A stretch of 64,000 nt of DNA. Source: Pasteurella sp049941595 (lineage in GTDB: Bacteria; Pseudomonadota; Gammaproteobacteria; Enterobacterales; Pasteurellaceae). The translations under genes and the position numbers were made by a program. The stretch spans positions 124,001-188,000 of the forward strand of contig JBNFNA010000004.1 of the NCBI GenBank assembly GCA_049941595.1, in the 5' to 3' direction. The notes beneath the pieces were generated by a model that saw only the letters and a list, made by a program, of their open reading frames with translations, was not told the origin of the DNA and ran no database searches. Positions 53,659 through 61,459 of this stretch are shown here, one piece after another; position 1 is the stretch's first letter; each line of letters begins with the position of its first letter.

Positions 53659-54627
53659 TTAAACGGCGCTTTGAATTAAGTAGAGTGTATAAGCTACATA
53701 GCTTGATAATAAAACGAAACCAGAAAAACGACCAATTTTTCCACCACGTTTACAGGCGATATAGCCTAATACAAATAAGAAGAGTGTTAACCCCGTCATT
53801 GTTGCAATATCACGTGATAGAATTTCTGGTTCAGCTTGAATTGGTGTAATTGCGCCAGCTAAGCCGACAACCGCCAATGTGTTATATAAGTTTGAACCAA
53901 TAATATTTCCTACCGCAAGATCAACATCCCCTTTACGTGCAGCCGCAATGGAGGCAGCAACTTCAGGTAATGATGTTCCCACTGCGACAATAGTTAAACC
54001 AATGATGAGATCGCTCACACCAAAATGGCTGGCGATAGTCGTCGCCCCCCATACTAATAATTGAGAGCTTAAAATAAGTAATGTTAAGCCACCAATAATC
54101 CAAAATAGAGAGGCTTTGAGAGACATTGTTTCTTCTTGTTTATCTTCGGCATACGCAGCTTGAATTGATGCTCGTTGCTTTTTGCTTGACCAAATTGTCC
54201 ACATTATATAGATAGCAAAAATCACTAAAAGAGTGATGGCTTCAAGTTGCCCGAGTTGAAAATCCAATAAGAAATAAGTAGATAATGCGGTGACTGCAAT
54301 TAAAATCGGAAGTTCTTTTTTGATCACGCTAAAATGCACACTTAATGGGTTAATTAAAGCGGTTAAACCAAGAATTAGGGCAATATTAGTGATGTTAGAG
54401 CCGTAGGCGTTACCTAATGCAATACCTGGGCTACCATTGATAGCTGACAAGGCAGAAACTACCATTTCTGGCATAGAGGTACCAAACCCAATAATTAAAA
54501 TACCGATTAGCAATTGGGACATACCAAGATAGCGTGCAAGTGTTGCAGAGCCATCAACAAAACGATCGGCACTCCAGACCAAAATAACCAAACCAGCAAC
54601 GATAGCAAGAGAAGCTTCTAATAACAT
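53659..54627 (-). CDS. yrbG: Calcium/sodium antiporter (YrbG/CaCA family)
   Basis: 322 residues with about ten helices and two alpha-repeats: GFGTSMPEMVVS with GNAYGSNITN in the first half, and VAVGTSLPEVAAS with GNIIGSNLYN in the second. These acidic motifs form the Ca2+/Na+ site of the exchanger. A charged loop (about 150-170) separates the halves. Its substrate preference is not proven. Confidence 0.92.
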   Translation of the reverse strand: MLLEASLAIVAGLVILVWSADRFVDGSATLARYLGMSQLLIGILIIGFGTSMPEMVVSALSAINGSPGIALGNAYGSNITNIALILGLTALINPLSVHFSVIKKELPILIAVTALSTYFLLDFQLGQLEAITLLVIFAIYIMWTIWSSKKQRASIQAAYAEDKQEETMSLKASLFWIIGGLTLLILSSQLLVWGATTIASHFGVSDLIIGLTIVAVGTSLPEVAASIAAARKGDVDLAVGNIIGSNLYNTLAVVGLAGAITPIQAEPEILSRDIATMTGLTLFLFVLGYIACKRGGKIGRFSGFVLLSSYVAYTLYLIQSAV

Positions 54628-54710
54628 TCAAAATCCTATGTAATGATGTGTAAAGTGTATATGAAATGAGTTGTGTATCTTATATGGAATTAAATCTAAA
54701 GAGAAGAGGA

Positions 54711-54742
54711 AAAATAAAAGCCCATAAGGAGGATATGGGCTT
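54711..54742 (-). terminator. Terminator of the tRNA-Asn transcript
   Basis: Minus strand: AAGCCCATA, seven-base loop, TATGGGCTT, then TTTATTTTT. It lies 70 bases beyond the tRNA 3' end. Confidence 0.8.
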
Positions 54743-54812
54743 AAAAACTCTTTTGGTAAAAATGAAACTTCTATAAAAGGAGACAAATAAAAGCTCACCA
54801 AAAGAAAAAATT

Positions 54813-54888
54813 TGGCTCCTCCTGCTGGACTTGAACCAGCGACATACGGATTAACAGTCCGCCGTTCTACCGACTGAACTAAGGAGGA
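54813..54888 (-). tRNA. tRNA-Asn (anticodon GTT)
   Basis: 76 bases including an encoded CCA. Acceptor TCCTCCT pairs with AGGAGGA; the D-arm TAGTTCAGTCGGTAGA, anticodon loop CTGTTAA and T-arm CTGGTTCAAGTCCAG are all regular. It closely resembles E. coli tRNA-Asn. Confidence 0.98.
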
Positions 54889-54921
54889 AAAATTCTTTAT
54901 CACAAGGAATTTAGGAGGCGT

Positions 54922-54950
54922 ATAATAATGATCTTGATTAGTGTTGTCAA
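54922..54950 (-). promoter_or_regulatory. Promoter of tRNA-Asn
   Basis: Minus strand TTGACA (54950-54945), exactly 17 bases, TATTAT (54927-54922), about 34 bases before the tRNA 5' end. Confidence 0.85.
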
Positions 54951-54993
54951 CAGTAAAAATTAAAAAATTTTATCTTTTTTACCACACTTTTTT

Positions 54994-55016
54994 ATATCCA
55001 CAGAACCTGTGGATAA
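54994..55016. promoter_or_regulatory. Inverted pair of DnaA boxes upstream of uvrB
   Basis: TGTGGATAA (55008-55016) is a perfect DnaA box on the minus strand. ATATCCACA (54994-55002) is one mismatch from TTATCCACA on the plus strand. A -35-like TTGACA is at 55182. The rest of 54951-55298 is AT-rich, and I see no clear LexA box. Confidence 0.6.
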
Positions 55017-55298
55017 CTCTGTGAGTTGTTTTATAAAAAATACTTAGAAAGTTGATAATTACAGGCATCTCCATACTCTAGTATTGAATTGGTTGTAAAA
55101 TGTCATTTTCTTAATTATCAATTAGTTAGAAAAAATCTACAAAAATTTTTAATTTTTTTCAAGAATTGTGAAGTTTTGAACTTGACAAATATAAGTCTGT
55201 GTAAAACTTAGTTTTTTTAAATCGAAAATTAGCATAAAAACTGTGGTAAAATTGACCTCACTTTTTATTCTTTGCAAGATTTTACACAATACCAAATT

Positions 55299-57332
55299 AT
55301 GTCACAAAAAATTAGCACTAAACCTTTTATTCTTCATTCAGATTTTTCACCTTCGGGCGATCAACCTCAAGCGATTCAGCAGTTGATAGATGGATTAGAA
55401 AATGGTCTTGCACATCAAACTTTACTTGGTGTAACAGGTTCGGGTAAAACATTTACTATTGCGAATGTTATCGCACAATTAAATCGTCCTGCAATGTTGC
55501 TTGCGCCAAATAAAACATTAGCAGCGCAGCTGTATGCAGAAATGAAGGCTTTTTTCCCTGAAAATGCGGTGGAATATTTTGTGTCTTACTATGATTATTA
55601 TCAGCCTGAAGCCTATGTGCCGAGCAGTGACACTTTTATCGAGAAAGATGCCTCTATTAATGATCAAATTGAACAGATGCGTTTATCTGCGACGAAATCC
55701 TTTTTAGAGCGCCGAGATACCATCGTTGTGGCATCCGTTTCTGCGATCTACGGTTTGGGCGATCCGGATTCTTATCTCAAAATGATGCTGCATTTACAAA
55801 CAGGTGCAATCATTAATCAACGTCAAATTTTGGCACAGTTGGCGGAATTACAATATACCCGAAATGATCAAGCCTTCCAACGTGGGACGTTTCGAGTACG
55901 TGGTGAAATTATCGATATTTTCCCAGCCGAATCTGATGATAAAGCGGTGCGTGTTGAATTATTTGATGATGAAATTGAGCGTTTAAGTTTATTTGATCCG
56001 TTAACTGGCACAAGTTTTGGGGCGGTGCCACGTTATACGATTTACCCAAAAACGCACTATGTGACACCAAGAGAGCGTATTTTAGATGCCATCGAAAAAA
56101 TCAAAGAGGAATTGGCAGAGCGCAAAAAATTCCTACTTGAGAATAATAAATTATTAGAAGAACAACGCATTACACAGCGTACTCAATTTGATATTGAGAT
56201 GATGAATGAGCTTGGTTATTGCTCGGGCATTGAAAACTACTCACGTTATTTATCGGGGCGCAAAGAGGGAGAACCACCGCCAACTTTATTTGACTATATC
56301 CCTTCAGATGGTTTATTAATTATTGATGAATCACACGTCACAGTACCACAAATTGGTGGAATGTACCGTGGTGACCGATCACGCAAAGAAACCTTGGTGG
56401 AATATGGTTTCCGTTTGCCGTCTGCGTTAGACAACCGTCCACTGCGTTTTGAAGAGTTTGAGCGTTTAGCCCCTCAAACCATTTATGTCTCCGCCACGCC
56501 CGGTCCTTACGAGTTAGAAAAATCTGGCGGTGAAATTATCGATCAAGTAGTACGTCCAACAGGGTTGCTCGATCCTGAAATTGAAATTCGTCCTGTTGCC
56601 ATTCAAGTGGACGATTTGCTCTCCGAAGCACGACAACGTGCCGATCAAAATGAGCGCGTGTTAGTCACCACGCTCACCAAAAAAATGGCAGAAGATTTAA
56701 CGGATTATTTAGATGAACACGGCATTCGTGTGCGTTATTTACATTCCGATATTGATACCGTTGAGCGTGTGGAAATTATCCGAGATTTACGTTTAGGGGA
56801 ATTTGATGTGCTTGTGGGCATCAACTTATTGCGTGAAGGATTAGACATTCCTGAAGTGTCCCTCGTGGCGATTTTAGATGCCGACAAAGAAGGATTTTTA
56901 CGTTCCGAGCGTTCACTGATCCAAACCATTGGGCGAGCAGCACGAAATTTGAAAGGGAAAGCCATTTTATATGCGGATCGCATCACCAACTCAATGGAAA
57001 AAGCCATTGGTGAAACCAACCGCCGCCGTGAAAAACAAATGAAATACAATCAACAACACGGCATTGTGCCACAAGCATTAAATAAAAAAGTCGGCGAGTT
57101 ATTGGATATTGGTCAAGGGGCGAATCAAAAAGCCAAAGCCAATAAAAATGCGAAAAAAGTGGCAGAACCGACCGCACTTTATCAAATTCCACAAACACCA
57201 AAAGAATATCAGCAACAAATTAAAAAGCTGGAACAACAAATGTATAAATATGCGCAAGATCTTGAGTTTGAAAAAGCCGCCGCTGTGCGAGATCAACTCC
57301 AACAATTACGAGAACATTTTTATGAGGTTTAA
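55299..57332 (+). CDS. uvrB: Excinuclease ABC subunit B
   Basis: 677 residues. Walker A is GVTGSGKT (44-51), the damage-verifying beta-hairpin is YYDYYQPEAYVP near 97, and the helicase II motif is IDESH. The C-terminal UVR domain (LEFEKAAAVRDQLQQL) binds UvrC. ATG 55299 gives the standard MSQKIS start; an upstream TTG frame extension is unlikely. An uptake signal is at 57171. Confidence 0.97.
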   Translation: MSQKISTKPFILHSDFSPSGDQPQAIQQLIDGLENGLAHQTLLGVTGSGKTFTIANVIAQLNRPAMLLAPNKTLAAQLYAEMKAFFPENAVEYFVSYYDYYQPEAYVPSSDTFIEKDASINDQIEQMRLSATKSFLERRDTIVVASVSAIYGLGDPDSYLKMMLHLQTGAIINQRQILAQLAELQYTRNDQAFQRGTFRVRGEIIDIFPAESDDKAVRVELFDDEIERLSLFDPLTGTSFGAVPRYTIYPKTHYVTPRERILDAIEKIKEELAERKKFLLENNKLLEEQRITQRTQFDIEMMNELGYCSGIENYSRYLSGRKEGEPPPTLFDYIPSDGLLIIDESHVTVPQIGGMYRGDRSRKETLVEYGFRLPSALDNRPLRFEEFERLAPQTIYVSATPGPYELEKSGGEIIDQVVRPTGLLDPEIEIRPVAIQVDDLLSEARQRADQNERVLVTTLTKKMAEDLTDYLDEHGIRVRYLHSDIDTVERVEIIRDLRLGEFDVLVGINLLREGLDIPEVSLVAILDADKEGFLRSERSLIQTIGRAARNLKGKAILYADRITNSMEKAIGETNRRREKQMKYNQQHGIVPQALNKKVGELLDIGQGANQKAKANKNAKKVAEPTALYQIPQTPKEYQQQIKKLEQQMYKYAQDLEFEKAAAVRDQLQQLREHFYEV

Positions 57333-57376
57333 TGTTCTTTAAATAACAAGAATAATTCAGGTTTAAGGAGAAACAA

Positions 57377-58330
57377 ATGAAAGACGACAAACTCAGTACA
57401 TTACAATTTCAGTTGGAACTATTACGCTTAATCCCAAAGTCGCGCCGAATTGGAACGAAAGAATTACAAGAAAAATTGCGTGATAGCGGTTATGAGCGTG
57501 ATTTGCGTTCTATTCAACGTCATTTATCCAGTTTGTATGAACAATTTTGCTACGATTTAGATTGTGACGGCAAAAAACCAGCAGGCTATAAATGGAAAGA
57601 AAATAGTAGTGGATTGAATTTACCTCTCTTGAATGAACATCAATCATTAGTGTTAATGTTAGCGAGAGATCAGCTAAAAACGCTATTGCCGCCAAATATT
57701 ATGAAATCAATGGAACCTTTTTTCGAGCAGGCAAAACGTAATTTATTAGAAGATGATGCGAAAAAAGCAGGCAGTGAATGGTTAGGTAAGGTGGCTATTG
57801 CGCCAACTAGTCAACCTTTACGTCCTGCAAAAATTAATCAAGAATTTTTTGCCAAAATTAGTACCGCACTTTATCAAAATAAAATGCTGAATATTCGCTA
57901 CAAAAACCCACAAGGCAAGGAACACTCTGCACAAATTAAACCACTTGCGCTGGTTCAGCAAGGCCCGAGCTGTTATTTAGTGGCGCAATATGAAGACAAC
58001 AATATTTTCCATTTAGCACTACATCGCTTCCTTGATGTAGAAGCTTCCACTTTTACCTTCCAACGCCCAAAAGATTTCAATTTGAAACAATATATGAATG
58101 AAGCTCGCTTTGGCTTTGGTATGGGCAAAAAAATCCGCTTAACATTCCATATAGATCGCCTTCAAGGGTTCTATTTACTTGAAACGCCTCTTTCAGATGA
58201 TCAAAAAATTATTGAAGAAAATGAAGATTACTATGTGCTACAAGCCTCCGTTATTGAAAGTGCAATGCTCGACGGCTGGCTTGCGAGTTATGGTGAGGAT
58301 ATTTGGAATGTGAAAAAAGAGTATTTATAA
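57377..58330 (+). CDS. WYL-domain transcriptional regulator
   Basis: 317 residues: an N-terminal winged helix (about 10-55, RRIGTKELQEKLRDSGYERDLRSIQRHL), a WYL domain (about 160-240, MLNIRYKNPQGKEHSAQIKPLALVQQGPSCYLVAQY) and a WCX extension. WYL proteins bind nucleic-acid or nucleotide ligands and often repress defence operons such as BREX and CBASS. AAGGAG precedes the ATG. It opens the accessory cassette after uvrB and probably controls it. It carries one uptake signal (57863). Confidence 0.88.
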   Translation: MKDDKLSTLQFQLELLRLIPKSRRIGTKELQEKLRDSGYERDLRSIQRHLSSLYEQFCYDLDCDGKKPAGYKWKENSSGLNLPLLNEHQSLVLMLARDQLKTLLPPNIMKSMEPFFEQAKRNLLEDDAKKAGSEWLGKVAIAPTSQPLRPAKINQEFFAKISTALYQNKMLNIRYKNPQGKEHSAQIKPLALVQQGPSCYLVAQYEDNNIFHLALHRFLDVEASTFTFQRPKDFNLKQYMNEARFGFGMGKKIRLTFHIDRLQGFYLLETPLSDDQKIIEENEDYYVLQASVIESAMLDGWLASYGEDIWNVKKEYL

Positions 58331-58336
58331 ATTTAG

Positions 58337-58355
58337 TGCGACATATTTTGTCGCA
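58337..58355. repeat. Palindromic element copy 1 (TGCGACA-TATTT-TGTCGCA)
   Basis: Perfect 7-bp arms and a 5-base centre, starting seven bases after the WYL gene stop. It is followed by TTTATTTTT, so it can be a terminator. But 16 of its bases recur exactly at 59517-59532, upstream of the FtsK-gamma/LRR gene, which suggests an operator. Confidence 0.6.
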
Positions 58356-58429
58356 TTTATTTTTATGATAAGTATATATTCAAAATCTTGAGTCGTTGTT
58401 GGCATTTTCTTTGGATAAGGAAAAGGTAT

Positions 58430-58887
58430 ATGGATTATCACGCACAAAATATAGAAGGTTTTCTTCATTTTTTACAAGGTCTTTATCAATATAAAGTGCA
58501 ATTAGAGGAGAAACGGGCGGAAAATAACAAGAAATATTCACCAGATTTTACACCATTTCAATTTATGAAAACGGATGAAGGTGGTCTGTCAGAAATTTTA
58601 GCCTTTTTACTTTCACCAAAGGAAAAACACGGACAATGATGTCTTTTTGTCAGAAAATTTTTAGCATTGCTAAATTTAGATGAGTGTTTTGCTTCCACGG
58701 ATTCTTTTGAAGTTCAATTACACAAAAGAACATTTCTCGGTCGAGTGCACGATATTTTTATTGAAGGATATAACAATGATCGTGGACGGAATTAGTAAAA
58801 TTACATAATGAGAACTCGAATAAAGTGCTAGAAGCATTATGGCGATATATTAAACCTGTGTTAGAAGAAATCCAAAAGTATAATTAG
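58430..58887 (+). pseudogene. Broken PD-(D/E)XK nuclease-family gene
   Basis: The N-terminal part (DYHAQNIEGFLHFL..GGLSEILAFLLSPKEKHGQ) matches the LSDILAFLLDPNGSHGQG start of PDDEXK_4-type proteins. A TGA replaces the next codon (58637-58639). The same frame then gives LFVRKFLALLNLDECFAST and GRVHDIFIEGYNNDR to a stop at about 58793. After a frame change the C-terminus ELVKLHNENSNKVLEALWRYIKPVLEEIQKYN ends at 58887. The catalytic core between is deleted. The gene was intact in an ancestor and is certainly dead now. A good ribosome site (GGATAAGGAAAAGG) survives. Confidence 0.8.
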
Positions 58888-58895
58888 GTGAAAAT

Positions 58896-59441
58896 ATGCA
58901 GAAAAGTATCGTAATTGGGATTGGTGGTGCAGGATGTAATATTTTGCGCTATTTGAAGGAAAACAAGCTTGAAGATATTGGTTACTGCTGTATTGAGAGT
59001 GATAAATTTAATGAAAATATTTTGTCAGAAAATTCGTATTTCATTGGTGGATTAGAGCAAGGAACGCAAGGTAATCCTGAATTAGCAGAGCAATTTGCTA
59101 GAGCGGTAGAGAAAAATCTTACAGAGATTATTTTTAATTCAGATAACATTTTTTTACTTGCAGGTTTGGGGGGCGGAACTGGAACTGGTGCTTCACCTGT
59201 GATTGCTGAAATCGCAAAACAGCGAGGAAAGAAAGTGGTTGCTTTTGTCGTAATGCCTTTTGAATTTGAAGGCCGGAAATGCAATAATTATGCTCATCAA
59301 AGTGTCGATAATTTGAAGTTATATTGTGAGAAAGTATGGATATTTAACAATGATGAATATACTAAGTGCGGTTCAATTTCGTTATTTTTTGAACAATTAA
59401 ATGCGACAATCAAACATCAAATTCAGCAATATCTAGCATAA
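58896..59441 (+). CDS. FtsZ-like GTPase-domain protein lacking the C-terminal domain
   Basis: 181 residues. The tubulin/FtsZ phosphate loop GIGGAGCN (8-15), the T3-type segment GGLEQGTQGNPELAEQ (51-66), the signature GGGTGTG (92-98), T5 PFEFEGRK and T6 FNND (150-153) are all present. The protein stops at the end of what would be helix H7. It therefore lacks the T7 loop that completes GTP hydrolysis in the neighbouring FtsZ subunit, and the whole C-terminal domain. It may bind GTP but should not form classic protofilaments alone. It starts eight bases after the dead nuclease gene and ends at a terminator. An uptake signal at 59364 shows long residence. Short FtsZ-like families limited to Proteobacteria have been described computationally. 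Confidence 0.88.
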   Translation: MQKSIVIGIGGAGCNILRYLKENKLEDIGYCCIESDKFNENILSENSYFIGGLEQGTQGNPELAEQFARAVEKNLTEIIFNSDNIFLLAGLGGGTGTGASPVIAEIAKQRGKKVVAFVVMPFEFEGRKCNNYAHQSVDNLKLYCEKVWIFNNDEYTKCGSISLFFEQLNATIKHQIQQYLA

Positions 59442-59464
59442 GTTTTTGACTTGTTACACACCTC

Positions 59465-59497
59465 AAAAGCCTGTTCTTTTATTGGAACAGGCTTTTT
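59465..59497 (+). terminator. Terminator after the FtsZ-like gene
   Basis: GCCTGTTC, eight-base loop, GAACAGGC, then TTTTTTT, with A4 before the stem. Confidence 0.88.
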
Positions 59498-59516
59498 TTA
59501 CATCTCTTGTTTTATA

Positions 59517-59532
59517 GCGACATATTTTGTCG
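59517..59532. repeat. Palindromic element copy 2 (GCGACATATTTTGTCG)
   Basis: Identical over 16 bases to 58338-58353. It lies 55 bases upstream of the FtsK-gamma/LRR start and after the terminator, a position suited to an operator. Confidence 0.55.
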
Positions 59533-59586
59533 TGTTAATCCGTATTTTTAGCAATAGATAAAATAAAGAAAAAAGAAAGGTGCTAT

Positions 59587-60327
59587 ATGAATAGAAAATT
59601 ATCAGATCAATTATTAGAAGAAAGTCAGTTATTTGATGAAATTAAAGCCTTTGTGATTGACTGTTCTTATGCCTCTATTTCAGTGATACAACGTAAATTT
59701 AAACTGGGATTTAATCGTGTTGTAAGGATTGTCGATAAGCTTGAAAAAACGGGCATTATTGCTCCGATAAATGACGAGGGGATTCGTTTATCTCAGGTTA
59801 TTACGAATGAACAACAAAAATGGTGGGACAACCTACCTGATGTTTGGAAAAGAGTATTTATAATTCATCTCTATGATAAACCGAAACGTTTTCTACTCGA
59901 TCACGAATGGAATGAGGATTTAGGCAACCTCCAGCTCAGAGAAAAAACAGATCTGATCAAAATTTTTTGTTTGACGGAAATCTGGTGTTCCAATAATAAA
60001 TTGATTGTGGATTTACCTGATTTGCGCTATTTCCATCGCCTACGGGATTTGAGCATTCGATATGCAAGGATTCGTGATATTAGCAAGCTCGCTGATTGTC
60101 AAAGTTTGGTCAATGTGGATCTTTCAGGTAATGAAATTGAAGATATTGCACCGCTGTGCGCACTGTATTTATTGGAAAGAGTGAATTTGGTTGGTAATCC
60201 GTTTGAAGATTTAGAGTTAGAAGCAGAGTTGATTGCACGCAGTAATGAGCGTCGTAAATTTTTCGACAAATACAGAGACATAATAGAAGAGCAGTCTATT
60301 CAAATGGAGAAGTTTTATGACTGCTAA
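59587..60327 (+). CDS. FtsK-gamma-like winged helix fused to leucine-rich repeats
   Basis: 246 residues. Residues 13-72 (LFDEIKAFVIDCSYASISVIQ and QRKFKLGFNRVVRIVDKLEK) closely follow the FtsK gamma domain pattern (ASISGVQRQFRIGYNRAARIIEQME), including the N and R of GFNRVVR that correspond to KOPS-contacting residues as I recall them. There is no FtsK motor. Residues 75-140 are unassigned, and 143-210 hold about three 22-residue leucine-rich repeats (LRDLSIRYARIRDI, LVNVDLSGNEIEDI, LERVNLVGNPFEDL). A charged helix ends the protein. AAGAAAGG precedes the ATG. Sequence-specific DNA binding plus protein binding is inferred. Confidence 0.82.
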   Translation: MNRKLSDQLLEESQLFDEIKAFVIDCSYASISVIQRKFKLGFNRVVRIVDKLEKTGIIAPINDEGIRLSQVITNEQQKWWDNLPDVWKRVFIIHLYDKPKRFLLDHEWNEDLGNLQLREKTDLIKIFCLTEIWCSNNKLIVDLPDLRYFHRLRDLSIRYARIRDISKLADCQSLVNVDLSGNEIEDIAPLCALYLLERVNLVGNPFEDLELEAELIARSNERRKFFDKYRDIIEEQSIQMEKFYDC

Positions 60328-60474
60328 TATGAATAAAACTGTTAGAAATTACAATACTGATTGAGTTAAATGAACTGAATTGAACGCTGTATTTTTCAAG
60401 AAAAATCGCTATTTTAAATGGGGCTTTAAGCACATTTTTTCATTTGAACAAGCCTGAAAATTATAATATGATTT

Positions 60475-60515
60475 CGCCCTGAAATTTAGTCGTTGTTTGA
60501 AGAGTTTTTAGGGCG
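60475..60515 (+). terminator. 10-bp hairpin between the LRR gene and ureA
   Basis: CGCCCTGAAA pairs with TTTTAGGGCG (one G-U pair) around a 21-base loop and is followed by GTTTTC, so it can be a terminator for the LRR transcript. A second weaker stem TTTTCTG/CAGAAAA (60517-60540) is followed by CTTTTTAATTTTTT. The rest of 60328-60793 is AT-rich, with a TATAAT at 60595-60600 as a possible urease -10. Confidence 0.5.
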
Positions 60516-60735
60516 GTTTTCTGGTATCAACATCAGAAAACTTTTTAATTTTTTACAGACTCATATCACTGATAATGGTTGAATTCGAGTTGTATATAAT
60601 GAAACCACTATGCCTATTTCGTGCATTTATATCCAAGCAGTCTCGTGCTTCAAAATGCGCAATTCTCTCCCACAAATAACACATTCGATTAAAAAGCGTC
60701 ATTTATTCAAATTAATCATCAATAGATGAAAAATC

Positions 60736-60746
60736 TATTTTGTCGC
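60736..60746 (+). promoter_or_regulatory. Half-copy of the cassette palindrome upstream of ureA
   Basis: TATTTTGTCGC is identical to the right half of the palindrome at 58337-58355 and lies 47 bases before ureA. An 11-base match could be chance. Confidence 0.25.
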
Positions 60747-60793
60747 TTTTTGTAGGCGTTTCCGTTTTTACTACGACAACAGAGGAATTAATA

Positions 60794-61096
60794 ATGCATC
60801 TCACATCAAGAGAACAAGAAAAGTTGATGCTTTTTCTTGCGGGGGAACTTGCCGCTAAACGTAAAGCACGCGGTGTGAAATTAAATTATCCGGAATCAAT
60901 CGCATACATTGCGAGTCATTTGCAAGAGGCCGCGCGTGATGGAATGACAGTAGCAGAAGTTATGCAATATGGGGCAACTTTGTTGACAGTATCCGATGTA
61001 ATGGAAGGGGTCGCAGAGATGGTACACGAAGTGCAAATCGAAGCAACTTTCCCAGATGGTACTAAATTAGTAACTGTTCATAATCCGATTAGATAA
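60794..61096 (+). CDS. ureA: Urease subunit gamma
   Basis: A 100-residue gamma subunit beginning MHLTSREQEKLMLFLAGELA, with KLNYPESIAYIASHLQEAARDG and the C-terminal VQIEATFPDGTKLVTVHNPI. It is a structural subunit of the nickel urease. ATG 60794 is the family start, with GAGG eight bases upstream; an in-frame start at 60740 has no support. It is first of the ureABCEF run. Confidence 0.97.
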   Translation: MHLTSREQEKLMLFLAGELAAKRKARGVKLNYPESIAYIASHLQEAARDGMTVAEVMQYGATLLTVSDVMEGVAEMVHEVQIEATFPDGTKLVTVHNPIR

Positions 61097-61120
61097 ATTG
61101 TAGCAGAGGATAAGAATCCA

Positions 61121-61456
61121 ATGATTCCAGGTGAATATCAATTAGCAAGTGGCGATATTGAAGTCAATATTGGTCGTAAAACAGTACAAATCGATGTCGT
61201 AAACAAAGGCGATCGCCCAATTCAAGTTGGCTCGCATTATCACTTTTTTGAAACCAATAATGCATTAGAATTTGACCGCACTTTAGCGCGAGGAATGCGT
61301 TTAAATGTGCCATCAGGCAATGCTGTCCGTTTTGAGCCGGGTGAAGTGAAAACGGTTGAATTGGTCGAGTTCGGTGGAAACAAAGTGATTTATGGTTTCC
61401 AAAACAAAATTGACGGTAAATTAGCGGACGCTGATGAGCAAGGAATAGAGGAATAA
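61121..61456 (+). CDS. ureB: Urease subunit beta
   Basis: A 111-residue beta subunit. MIPGEYQLASGDIEVN and VGSHYHFFETNNALEFDR, RGMRLNVPSGNAVRFEPGE are the conserved core. The acidic tail after residue 100 is a short extension. It is followed by ureC after three bases. An uptake signal is at 61275. Confidence 0.97.
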   Translation: MIPGEYQLASGDIEVNIGRKTVQIDVVNKGDRPIQVGSHYHFFETNNALEFDRTLARGMRLNVPSGNAVRFEPGEVKTVELVEFGGNKVIYGFQNKIDGKLADADEQGIEE

Positions 61457-61459
61457 ACA

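Noticed and set aside
54951..55298. LexA operator expected for uvrB
   Set aside because: No CTG-N10-CAG was found in the region, although an atypical SOS box cannot be excluded by eye.
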